A stretch of 64,000 nucleotides of DNA from Raphanus sativus (Eukaryota; Streptophyta; Magnoliopsida; Brassicales; Brassicaceae). Under the pieces are notes generated by a model. That model did not search any database, had not been told where the DNA came from, and saw only the letters and a list, made by a program, of their open reading frames with translations. Location: NCBI RefSeq assembly GCF_000801105.2, contig NC_079516.1, positions 48,092,908 through 48,156,907 of the forward strand, read 5' to 3'. Positions 55,501 to 64,000 of this stretch are shown in pieces; position 1 is the stretch's first letter; every line of letters begins with the position of its first letter. Position numbers and translations under genes: made by a program.

Positions 55501-56225
55501 ATGGAATTATTGACGGGAATTGGTGGTTGCACAGGTCTCGTAGTAGGAACCCGATTATCTGCCTACTACGAGACTCACTACCACCAGTTGAACCCATCGC
55601 TCTCTCAGAAGTGGACGACTTATATCTTTGGAAAATTGGAACCGCCACTCCTTCTACATCTTTTAACACCGCCGCGACCTGGAGCTCAGCTTTCCCACCT
55701 CCACCACTTGTTAACTGGCACAAATCTGTTTGGTTCTCTGGTTCCATACCCAAGCATGCCTTTATAACATGGCTGATCTCCCTCAACAGACTCTCTACAC
55801 GCGACAGGCTGGGGGAATGGGGTCTTGATGTTCCTTCCTCCTGCCTTCTCTGCTCGATGTTCGATGAGAATCGCCAACATCTGTTCTTTGATTGTGACTA
55901 CTCAAAAGAGGTATGGTCTTTCTTCTCCTCCAAAGCCCATCTCACTCCACCTCTCTCGTTTGAAGATTGTTTGAGATGGATGAAAGACCCTACCACAGAC
56001 AGAAATGTCAACCTCATCTTGAAGCTGGCTTTTCAAGCCTCCTGCTATGCTATTTGGAAAGAGCGTAACACTCGACTTCACTCGGCGGTATCACGTTCTG
56101 CTCAGTCACTAATTGCTGACATTAGGCTAACCATCAGAAGCAAACTGGATTCACTTTCCAGAGCTCAGCGAAACCTTCAAACCACTGTCTCCTTTTTGTC
56201 TACGTGGTTTGAAGTGTTTCATTAA
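52557..56225 (+). CDS. LINE ORF2: AP endonuclease and reverse transcriptase
   Basis: 1222 residues. The endonuclease/exonuclease/phosphatase domain starts at the first Met (FSWNVRGIN, ETK, LMGDLNQ, SDHSP catalytic motifs, residues 1-230). Reverse transcriptase motifs follow: LIPKIKG, FRPVSCC, QVGFLKDR, IDLTKAFDNLHW, LRQGDPISS and SFADDVLIF (catalytic FADD). The C-terminal region has the zf-RVT pattern (WFSGSIPKHAFITWL, CLLCSMFDENRQHLFFDC). It makes the nick and primes cDNA at the target. All key residues are present and the frame is unbroken. Confidence 0.96.
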   Translation: MDLFSWNVRGINSSSRQVSVRDWLRLNKPLVGAVLETKTREENAARIIHSTFPGWRWEGNYEHSELGRIWVVWDPQISLIVYQKTAQYILCGITDPASGTSYTAAFIYAYNTEAQRADLWRDIGVLNRTSPLSSSPWILMGDLNQILNAQEHYSAEPYDPPLHGMEALRSCMETNSLVDLNSRGAFFTWTNCRPEDPILRKLDRALVNDAWLVEFQDSVAVFDPPKDSDHSPCLVSLQPTQERGKKGFKYFSFISSHPEFVSQLQEAWDTEVMVGSKLFTLGQKLKNAKTCCKSLNRQGFSNIQSRTKECLLELEEIQAQLLSDPDEELFEAETQARDKWLFFAAAQEIFFKAKSRIRWLKDGDANSRFFHQAVIAHYSWNVIRYLRDHSGNKIADIRQLKDMIVAFYTSLLGTEDGGITPLPVEEFRTLQSFRCSTALAAQLSQIPSAEEIQQTFLKLPKNKAPGPDGITSEFFHDAWPIVGTDCISAVRDFFISGRMLRKFNSTTIALIPKIKGADELGKFRPVSCCTTVYKVIASLLKKKLKLFVSDVVQRNQVGFLKDRLLCENVLLASELVTGFHKRGPLTRGCLKIDLTKAFDNLHWSFVLNALRALDLPDVFLNWIKECITTPTFSVAFNGELVGCFAGKRGLRQGDPISSLLFVLAMDTLSKKLDAGAIEGKFGLHPQCDAPLITHLSFADDVLIFFDGSEASLVGILEILEEFKKVSGLGINLSKSEVFFDGGNSTLVQDVVARLHLKQGSLPVRYLGVPLTTRKLRKQDYQPLLDNLSARFTSWTVRHLSFAGRLVLLKSVIYAVISFWATIFILPNQCLKKLEQMCNSFLWKGTPGDARGAKVSWDSVCSPKSSGGLGLRKLKPWNQVLGLKLIWLIFTASGSLWVSWIRRHLIGNQDFWTLDSENSGSWIWKQLCKLRPLARRFVYCQLGSGITARFWHDNWTGNGALIDLTGPLGPQIAGLDLGATVADGIIDGNWWLHRSRSRNPIICLLRDSLPPVEPIALSEVDDLYLWKIGTATPSTSFNTAATWSSAFPPPPLVNWHKSVWFSGSIPKHAFITWLISLNRLSTRDRLGEWGLDVPSSCLLCSMFDENRQHLFFDCDYSKEVWSFFSSKAHLTPPLSFEDCLRWMKDPTTDRNVNLILKLAFQASCYAIWKERNTRLHSAVSRSAQSLIADIRLTIRSKLDSLSRAQRNLQTTVSFLSTWFEVFH

Positions 56226-56327
56226 CCTTTCTGTTTGGTTCTTTTGTTTTTTAGGTTTGATCCTGATCGCTTGTGATCAGTTGTATCTGCGCTGTAAGCC
56301 TGCAAGGCTAAGTAATATATAAATTGG

Positions 56328-56374
<47 letters not shown>

Positions 56375-56381
56375 GATGTGT

Positions 56382-57678
56382 AATCTTTAATTGTTTACTC
56401 CAATCAGGGATTAGTTGCTTTGATTGGGCTATTTCCTGATTTTGTGACACATCACCATCATCATCACCTTATTTTATACGGCCAAGATTCAATCTTGAAA
56501 CAAAACAAAAAAATTCAACTATTACTGATCTGATCATATATTTTCACCTCAAATTTGTCAGTCTCAAATTAGATTTGTAAAATATTTATATACATGAAAG
56601 AATTTAATAAAAATTATAACTCATATACGTAATACGTTGCTTTTTATTTTATTAAAATCTCTATTGAGTGGTGGTGCTGGTGTTATGTTAGTTAAGTAGC
56701 AAAGAAAAAGTATTGGCATAGAGGAGCCCCCTTAAAAGCCCTAAAGGGTAGACAATGAAATGAAATGATGCCCCTACCACTAACTTCAAATAAAATTCCC
56801 CCAAGAGGTTTTTTCTTCTCATTTTTCCTTGTTTACCACTCAAAGTCTATCTCTAAATCGCATCATTGGTTTTCAAATCATTTATTTAAATGACTATTAA
56901 TGCTTTGATTATGCCCCCTGCCATCTGCTTAAGGCCAACTCGTTTTTTTCTAGCATTGAGCTGTTGTTTTTTTCTGGGAGCAGTGCCCAATCAAATTATT
57001 CTTTTGTAGTTTGTACCCATACGCATCTATTCCAATGAAACTCTAAAAAAAACAATCTCTCATTTGCCTAGTGTTGCCAAATTTACGTTGTCGCCACATA
57101 GTGATTCTTTAAATAATACACAACAGGACTTTCAGGAGGTGGTTTGTAGAGTATGTGTGTGTGTGTGTACTCTACAGCAAAAACATACCTAGTTCGTAGG
57201 AAAACTAAATTCAAGTTAGTGAAATACGTAACCAAGAGTTGTGCAGCATATTCCATACATAAAACTTTCTAATGTGGATAAAACCTTCCCGGAAAAACAT
57301 ACACTGTTTGATTAGCCTAATGGTTATCAAAATTACGAATTGACCAATCTTAGATAGTTTAAATAATATTTGTAAAAATTTAAAAAGGTTAAATCTATGA
57401 ATTAGTTGTTTTCCGGTGACTTCCATAACATGACAGCAAGAACTACAAATGGTTTAGTAGGAGGAGATTTAAAGAAACGAACTTAAATCAATTAGATTAA
57501 AAAAACTCAAATAAGTTTCAAGAACACACGGAAAGCTCAACATGGTACATAAATCTCAGTACACAAACGCAAATAGGAAAATAAGAAAAAGGAGCTTTAT
57601 AGACAAAAGCTCAAAACACAAACTCAGAAAGACCGCCGTGTCTGTTATGCTTGTTGGTAGAGATAATGATAACATTTA
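56382..57678. other. Spacer between LINE and BUBR1
   Basis: Displaced ASR3-side upstream DNA and AT-rich spacer. It has a (GT)n run at 57145-57162 and nothing that looks like a gene. The frame at 57542-57757 is the shadow of the BUBR1 3' end. Confidence 0.45.
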
Positions 57679-59776
57679 TCATCGTAGGAAGCTGTTGGGT
57701 GGGAAATGTCTTAACGGGTTCTGTCGCAGCAGCTCTGTCTCTCTACAATTTTTATAAAAAAAAAAGTAAACATTATTAGATAATACACAAGGCATGATTG
57801 TTTGGTGAACGAATCAAAGAAGAGAGAGGAGCTTATGCTTACTTCTTAATCTCACGGCCATCATTAAGCGGCAGACCTTGTGATGACGATGATGAGGAGT
57901 TAGTTTCACTCTTCCTCTTCTCTCCTACCTCTCTGCAATTTCACAATCAGAAAAGTCAATAACAAAACATCTCTGCCTTGCTGCGAAAACTGTATTTTGT
58001 CTAACTTACTCTGTACATTCTTCTTCTTCTTCGTCCACAAAAACCTCAAAGGAAGAAGCAGAGGCTGCAGGAGTTCTCACAATGGGTTTCTGAGGAACCT
58101 ACAAGAATTTATATATATATATATTTGCATGTAAGTAAACAGTTAGTTTTGTTTTTGAGGTTAGAGAAGAGTCAAAAACCTTGAATGTTTTCCATTTTCC
58201 AGGCAATGAATTGTTTTCTTTGTTCCTCTCTGCTCTGCCTCCAAGCATTAGCCAAGAACCATACTCTGGTTTTGACTTTTCTGAATCTGGATGATTCCCT
58301 TGTGTATTGTCTGTGTAGATAGATAAAGGTGCTTTGGATGAGCTGCACACATATCATTGTGAGTGAGTTGGAACAATAAGTTAGACTCTCAATGAAGTTT
58401 GTATATGCTTAAGCTTTAAAAAGAGAGAAAAAAAAAAACATAAATCCCTTACTGATTTGGCTTTGGTTTCTTGGCTTGTGGTCCTAACGCTTGCCTTCCT
58501 GTATCTACAAAAATAAAATCATTGTCATGTAAGAGAGCCTTATAAGAAAAAACCTTTCAGTGATTTCAAAAGGTAAAAGTAATTGCAACTTACTGTTATT
58601 ATTATTATCTACCCTAGACAATACAGTGCCAAAGCTTCTTGACGGCATGTCATTATTCTCCTTAGGTTCCTGTTGGTAGTGTGGAAGGAAACATTTTTAA
58701 GTATCAAGTGGCAAAACCTTAGGAGCATTAAAGAAATATAGTAGAGGCTTAACTTACTTCATCAGCTGTTTTGGGTCTTCTCATAGTTCTCACCATGAAT
58801 TTCTTGTAAGCATCATTCAACTTCTCCACAGGCTTTGCATTTCTGCAACCAAAAAGTTTCACACTTTTTTGAATCAGAACCATGTCATCAACAGAAGCTG
58901 CTGAAAATAAAGAACCAAAAGAATGGAAGAAGAAAGATTCACCTAGAGATTCCGAGATTGAATATCTCATTAGCCGTTTTGACCTTAGACTTGAACTCCA
59001 TGTGCAAAGCATAAGCAATGTAGTACAAAGCGTGTGTCTTTCCAATCTCATTAACCTCTAAAAACTTGTAAATCACTTCCGCATCAGCGCAATGCTCAGC
59101 CTTTCCAAAAAAAAAAAAAAAACAGATTACCACTTTCGTTTAGTACTCTTTTCATACAAAGAAAGATCATTGAAGGAGCTAAAAAAGAGAGAGGGAAAGA
59201 TTTACATATTCCAACCAAACTTTGAGATAACGAAGATCATCCTTGTAACGCTCAGAGTGCCAGAACTTGCGAACGCATTGCTCGTATATCACTAACAGTC
59301 CCGAGCACTCTCCTCCTGGTGGAAACGCCTCTTGTACCCATTTTATACACCTGAAATTAAATTAAAGCTCAGGTTTTGTTTCAATAAAAGTTGAATTTTT
59401 TTTTTCAAGAAACCAAGAACTCACTGGATCCATGGAGAGAGAGGGTCATCACCATCGTACTCATCGATATCCTCAATCAACTTCCTAATCAACGGACAAG
59501 AAACAGAGCACACACGATTAGATACTACAAACCCAGAGAACATTAGATGGCGAAAAGTTGAAAGCTTTTTTTTTTTTACCTCCGTTTCTCGAGGAGGGTC
59601 TTTCTTAACTGGTGGTCGGTGTGAGATTTGAGAGCGTGGTTGAGAAGACGGACATTGCGTCCTCTCTTTAGAGGACGGACGTTCTCCTTGAAAAGCTCCC
59701 ACTCGTTTCCCGTCTCTTGCTTCGAAGCAAAGAACTCGGATTCTGGATCTGAGATCTCAACTCTGGTTTCCGCCAT
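57679..59776 (-). CDS. BUBR1: BUBR1/Mad3-like spindle checkpoint protein
   Basis: Eleven exons on the minus strand: 59580..59776, 59425..59484, 59206..59350, 58943..59100, 58758..58842, 58594..58669, 58453..58504, 58180..58342, 58010..58098, 57843..57932 and 57679..57742, 392 residues, all in frame. An N-terminal KEN box (WELFKENVRPLKRGR, KEN at 30-32) is followed by the Mad3/BUB1 TPR-like region (about 45-190; DPLSPWIQCIKWVQEAFPPG, YKDDLRYLKVWLEYAEHC). A second KEN box lies at 299-301 (RNKENNS). The end is LLRQNPLRHFPPNSFLR. No kinase domain, as in yeast Mad3. It inhibits APC/C-Cdc20 until chromosomes are attached. It matches At2g33560 as remembered. Confidence 0.95.
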
Positions 59777-60010
59777 ACCTTTCTTCTTCGGTGGAGATAG
59801 GTTTTTGAATTTTTTTTTTTTGCAGTGTTTGAAATCTTTTAGGGGAATATAGCCGTTGTTGGTTGCTCAGTGAAGGGCTTTCACTCCTTTGTGCCTTTGA
59901 TATAAGCGCAGGCATATGAGGAGCGTGTAAACGGGCCCACTTTATACTGGGCTTCACTTATATGGGCCATGTTTTTTTTTTGATATAGGCGTTGGTACGT
60001 GATGTAGGAA
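59777..60010 (-). promoter_or_regulatory. BUBR1 promoter with site II elements
   Basis: On either strand there are GGGCCC (about 59934), ACTGGGCTT (about 59947) and TGGGCC (about 59964), clustered within 40 bp about 150-190 bp upstream of the ATG. TGGGCY site II motifs are linked to expression in dividing cells. Confidence 0.55.
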
Positions 60011-61296
60011 TTATGCTTGTTGCAAATAATTAAAGTGCTTTTGCTTAGATAATTTAAACTGCAGATGAGTTGAACTTTCCATTTGGAACACGGCGAGGAC
60101 CGGTCCTGAGCCATGCCTAGTAAAACATTTGTTATAGATTCCCAAATTTTTTTTTAAAAATTACATAGATTTAAATCTCTAAAAAATATTTTTAGGCTTT
60201 CAAATTTGAAAAAAAAAAATTTTCTACATAGAAATAGTTTTAGACTCCCAAAATTTAAGGGTCGACCCTGAACATGGCGTTTGTAGCCGTGAGATACCAC
60301 CGGGAACAGGTCCACTGTTGTAGCTTCATTGTTGTTTGATCGTATGGTCAGTTTCGGATACGCCAGCTCGAGAAGGCACAGAGGTGTCCGATCTGATAGT
60401 CTATGCTCATGTTCATTGGAAATGGCAATATATTGCTTCGATAGTTTTTTCTTCCCATTTTTAAATTTTTAGTAGATTTTCCTCAGTTTAGTTTTTTTTT
60501 TTTGCTAAAACATAATTGTGCGTAGTTGATATTTATTTTCAGTGACTGAAAATTTAGTTCATTGCCATCTTTTTTTTGATAACTTTCATTGGCATCTTTT
60601 TGATTTTTAATTTATGTATTAATTATTTTTAAGAAGATTGAATATGTGCTATTATTTTAGCAAAGAAAAAAATTACTATTATTATTAACCGTCAAAAAAA
60701 AGTTATTAGCAAAATTTTTGCAGATTTGCTATAAACAAATTGTCAAGTGTCACTAGTTTTTTTTCAAAACAACACCAATCAAATTTAAGAAGAAGATATA
60801 ATCGTTTAGGGCTTACATTCTCTTTTATTCTTATATTTTGGTCAGGTACCTTCTTTTATTTACAAGCATAATTTACTAGGGTTTTGCCACAGGATTCACT
60901 TTGTCGGTCACAAGTTAATTTCCACAAGGGACACGATATATATATATATATATAAGCTCACTAATTCAGTATGCTAACTTAGGATGGCCAATCACATAAT
61001 TGAAGGTTTCGTATAAAGTCTATACTTGTGGTTGGAATTGATTGTAACAACGTCGACCGACACGATTATAAAAAGATTCTGAACAACGTTGACAGCAAGA
61101 AAAACAAACTCAAAATAACAATAATATGACGAAAAATAACAATAAAGATACATGGTACCCCTCAGTTTTGCAATGTGACACATGGTCTCCTTTATTGACG
61201 TTTACGTTTGAAAAAATAAAGTGAAGTCTTAACTGTATTTAGCTATGATTATCAAACGGAATAAGCATGCAATCATATTCGCATTAAATTTACATA
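60011..61296. other. AT-rich spacer
   Basis: No gene. 60085-60275 may be a small decayed element with near-palindromic GAGGACCGGTCCTGAG and AAGGGTCGACCCTGA ends; a related sequence occurs near 26975-27130. An (AT)n run lies at 60933-60952. The minus-strand frame at 60992-61183 has no recognisable homology. Confidence 0.4.
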
Positions 61297-62584
61297 TCTA
61301 TACTATTAAAGCAGGATCCTATTGGTCTTTTTACTAAAATTACCCTTTTCTTTATTAACATTGCACATTTCATTAAGGGCAATCAAGTAATATCAATAAC
61401 ACATCTATATTGGGTCTTTCTTTTTGATTCAGCCCACTGCTCACATCAGATCTCTCTTGGGCTATTTGGGCCGATTAAGAAATCAGATCCAATTCTTATT
61501 TTTTTTTCCAAGTTCAAATAATTTATTTTCAACCATTCTTAATATTTTTTGTAGTGAAAAAAAATTAATCACTTAATTATTATGTTTTTTCTTTTTAATA
61601 TAATTTAAGCATTCATAAAAAATTGAATTTTTTCATCGAAAAGTATAAATCTTTACTAAAATTATATAACTTTTTATTTAAAAAATTAACCACATAATAA
61701 AATTAATTTATCAGAGTTATACCAACTTAATTCATTAAAAAATAAAGTTTAATTTTCTAAACATAAATACTCATTAGACCTGGACGTTCGGGTACCCATT
61801 CGGGTATGGATCGGTTCTTTCGGGTATTGGATTTTTCGGGTTTTGAAATTAAATCTCATTCGGGTATTATAAAATTTCGGGTCGGATTCGAGTCGGATCT
61901 TTCCGGGTCCGGGTGGGTTCGGTTCTCATGCATAAGAACCTGAAAAATAACTAAATAACCAAAGTATCTAAAACGGGTTTGGTTATTTATACTCAAACTA
62001 ACCAAAGTATTAGATTCAGTTCAAAATTTTGTATCCAAATTACTCAAAAATAACCAAAAATAACCAAAATATCCATTATATACAGTTTTTTTGGGTAAAC
62101 TTTTATTCAACTTATCATATTTTATCCAAAAATACTCAAAGTACCAAAAATAACTACTATAATTAACTTATAATATTAATGTAAAATATTAAAATAATTA
62201 TAAATATAACTATAACATATATTTTAGATATATATTCACATTTTGGATATTTTAGGGTACTCATTCGGTTCTCGGTTCGGATCAGGTTCGAGACCAGTTC
62301 TTCGGATATAGCAATTTAGAACTCATTCGGATATTTAACCCGGGTCAGATCGGGTTCAGGACCCTGATTTTCGGGTCGGTTTCGGGTTGGTTATTCGGGT
62401 CCGGATATTGTACTCAGGCCTATACTCATTTAAAATGAAACACGATAAAGAAATATAAAAAGCTTAAGTCTTTTATAAAAAAATAAATATATAAAAATAT
62501 GACATTTACTATACTAAATATTTTTCAATTTAAAAAAATAAAGGAAAATAAACCCGCGCTTTGAAAGCGCGGGTCAAAATCTAG
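61297..62584 (+). mobile_element. Non-autonomous Helitron (1288 bp)
   Basis: It starts TCTATACTATTAAAGCAGGA after host A and ends with the hairpin CCCGCGCTTTGAAAGCGCGGG then TCAAAATCTAG before host T. These are textbook Brassicaceae Helitron termini. No protein is encoded. About half of its length is a second, nested element (61775-62422). Confidence 0.92.
61775..62422. mobile_element. hAT-like non-autonomous element nested in the Helitron
   Basis: Flanked by TACTCAT at 61768-61774 and 62423-62429 (8 bp if the next T is counted). Ends are TAGACCTGG and CAGGCCTA, imperfect inverted repeats. Both ends carry many TTCGGGT/ACCCGAA words, typical of the GGGT-rich subterminal arrays of these elements. 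No ORF. Confidence 0.7.
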
Positions 62585-63528
62585 TGCTTGTTAATATTAA
62601 AACATAAAGCATACGTCCGTAGTACTCCTAAGTATCAGGAGTTCCATAATTAGACGAAAACATCATGTTTATAATCAATTCATAGATCATGAGACTCTAA
62701 ACACTACATTAAAAGATATGTACTTATGACGAATGTTATATTTAACCCTTTTTGTTATGTTTGAGTTTAAACATGGCATCAACTTTTGACCTAGCTTTAA
62801 TATTTTCTGAAACAAGAGATTCGTTGTCTAATCAAATACGTCAAATACTCTTTTCGGGTTTAAGATGCTAAGAGTTCACAATTCATTAAACTATCTCCTA
62901 CATGGGTCTTTTTGATGTGCATCACTTGCAGCTTTCTCAGATTGATATGCAGAGCAAATTTTCGAAAGAACATGGATTAATGACTGACTGACTGACTCTC
63001 GAATTTGAACTTTCAATAATAGCAAGTCAGTAGATAGGCTAATCAAATATTAAACAAATATAACAAATAGATAACAAGCTGAATGTGTCACAAGAAAAAG
63101 AAAGATATAACAAGATGATCAACCAATACAGTTATAGATGATAACCTTTAACTGGTTAGACAACTAGCGTTTATAATGTCTATTTTTTCTCTTAGATAAT
63201 TGTCGGTATGGAATTTTTATGTATAATCAGGGCTAGTGCTATATATACTGATACAATGCCTTGATTTAGAATGCAGTGGAAGTATTCAAGCCACATATCC
63301 ATAACCCGTCATATATCGTGAATCACCATGGATTACTTATATAATTTTATCTTTTCGAAATTTAAAATTTCCAGCTCGTTTCTATATTTGACTCCGAATG
63401 ATATTTGTACATGACATTATTTTCGAATTACTTTTAATTTTATTTAAAACTGAATTTGATATTTTCTTTTATGTTTATAAAATAATATTTTATTTAATAT
63501 GAAAATAACATTCTTCTACCGTTCGAGC

Positions 63529-63593
63529 CTACAATCAACCACCCCATTTGAACGAAGGAGAAAACTACAATCAACCACCCCATTTGAACGAAG
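63529..63593. repeat. 29-bp direct duplication
   Basis: CTACAATCAACCACCCCATT and the next nine bases occur at 63529-63557 and again, identically, at 63565-63593, separated by 7 bp. Confidence 0.95.
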
Positions 63594-63736
63594 TCTCTGG
63601 TTTTTCATGTTATGACTTTGGAGTATATCTCACGTTTTATAAATCACTTGAAAATGAATAGGCAAATGTAACTCCCATATTTCAAATTATAATTGAAATA
63701 TTTTCTATTAAAACGATTTTATAGATTTCATTTTCA

Positions 63737-63815
63737 CTGTGAAGAGGACTCGAACATCCATTCCTTATAGCACAAATTTTTGAGTTTCACGCGTCTACCA
63801 TTTCACCATCAAGAC
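63737..63815 (-). pseudogene. Decayed plastid-type tRNA-Leu(CAA)
   Basis: On the minus strand the sequence follows the plastid trnL-CAA pattern: TGGTGAAATGGTAGACGCG (D-arm region), ACTCAAAA (anticodon loop with CAA), GTGCTA (variable arm) and TGTTCGAGTCCTCTTCA (T-arm and acceptor). The acceptor stem is mispaired at its 3' side and the anticodon stem has extra A, so it should not be functional. It is probably a fragment of plastid DNA moved to the nucleus. Confidence 0.7.
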
Positions 63816-64000
63816 ATTTTGAAAGTGAGTTTAGTTGCAATGATTTTAGAATCAGATAATTATTTTTAAGTTTTTTTCTTTTTTTTTTTGAGGAGAAGAC
63901 AAGCAAGAACAAAAGAATACATATAAATGGCATTACAGTAACTGTTCAAAACTACAAACTATTACCGAATGCCCTTTAGAAAAAAAAACTATTAACGAAA

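Larger units (their letters stand above)
50951..56370 (+). mobile_element. Full-length L1-type LINE with both ORFs open
   Basis: About 5.42 kb, flanked by AGTAGATGTGT at 50940-50950 and 56371-56381. It has a GC-richer 5' UTR, ORF1 (DUF4283 and zinc knuckle), a 26-bp gap, ORF2 (endonuclease, reverse transcriptase and a C-terminal zinc-binding region), a short 3' UTR and a tail of about 39 A. Intact ORFs, a perfect duplication and an uninterrupted long poly(A) suggest a young and possibly autonomous copy. Confidence 0.95.
62585..64000. other. AT-rich terminal spacer
   Basis: No gene seen. Contains a 29-bp near-tandem duplication and a decayed tRNA, listed separately, and a (TGAC)n-like ATGACTGACTGACTGACTC at 62980-62998. 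Confidence 0.4.

Noticed and set aside
1..64000. CRISPR arrays, operons, riboswitches and bacterial signals
   Set aside because: None seen; this is plant nuclear DNA with spliced genes.

Overview
This is plant nuclear DNA, almost certainly Brassicaceae and most like a Brassica-type relative of Arabidopsis thaliana. The genes have short GT-AG introns, the spacers are AT-rich and full of transposons, and gene after gene matches Arabidopsis families in the order I recall from chromosome 2 (about At2g33400 to At2g33560). That order is RBGD2-like hnRNP, MORF2, RIC1, GLTP1, NAC041, the At2g33490 BAR-like protein, CFL1, SCPL46, CPL3, ASR3 and BUBR1. Several Arabidopsis genes expected between these are missing, as expected in one subgenome of a fractionated polyploid. 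All identifications rest on remembered protein sequences, not on a search.

Layout. 1-2.7 kb: a small acidic protein with a C-terminal CaaX box and a convergent JASON-like gene. 2.7-6.7 kb: a Ty1/copia retrotransposon with identical LTRs, inserted 13 bp upstream of the JASON-like start codon. 7.5-11.4 kb: the hnRNP and the plastid editing factor MORF2, whose third intron carries four tandem hairpin units that look like H/ACA snoRNAs. 11.8-12.5 kb: a small Helitron. 12.7-16.3 kb: RIC1 and GLTP1 (minus). 19.6-25.3 kb: NAC041 and the BAR-like protein (plus). 27.6-28.8 kb: a hAT-like non-autonomous element, with an 8-bp target duplication, carrying a 27-bp minisatellite of E2F consensus sites. 29.9-31.0 kb: CFL1. 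34.0-36.4 kb: SCPL46 (minus).

38.6-39.7 kb: a retroposon with a 17-bp target duplication and a long ORF but no reverse transcriptase. 42.6-47.0 kb: a decayed CPL3 copy, frameshifted even in its catalytic DxDxT motif. 49.2-50.6 kb: an ASR3-like trihelix gene with two small frameshifts. 51.0-56.4 kb: a full-length LINE with both ORFs open. 57.7-59.8 kb: an intact BUBR1/Mad3-like gene. 61.3-62.6 kb: a Helitron with a nested hAT-like element. The end of the window holds a decayed plastid-type tRNA-Leu(CAA).

The genes are unrelated housekeeping and developmental genes that stay together by ancestry, not an operon. The most interesting unexplained signals are the intronic snoRNA-like array, the transposon-borne E2F-site array 1 kb upstream of CFL1, the very recent copia insertion in a 5' UTR, and the side-by-side decay of CPL3 and ASR3 while their neighbours stay intact.
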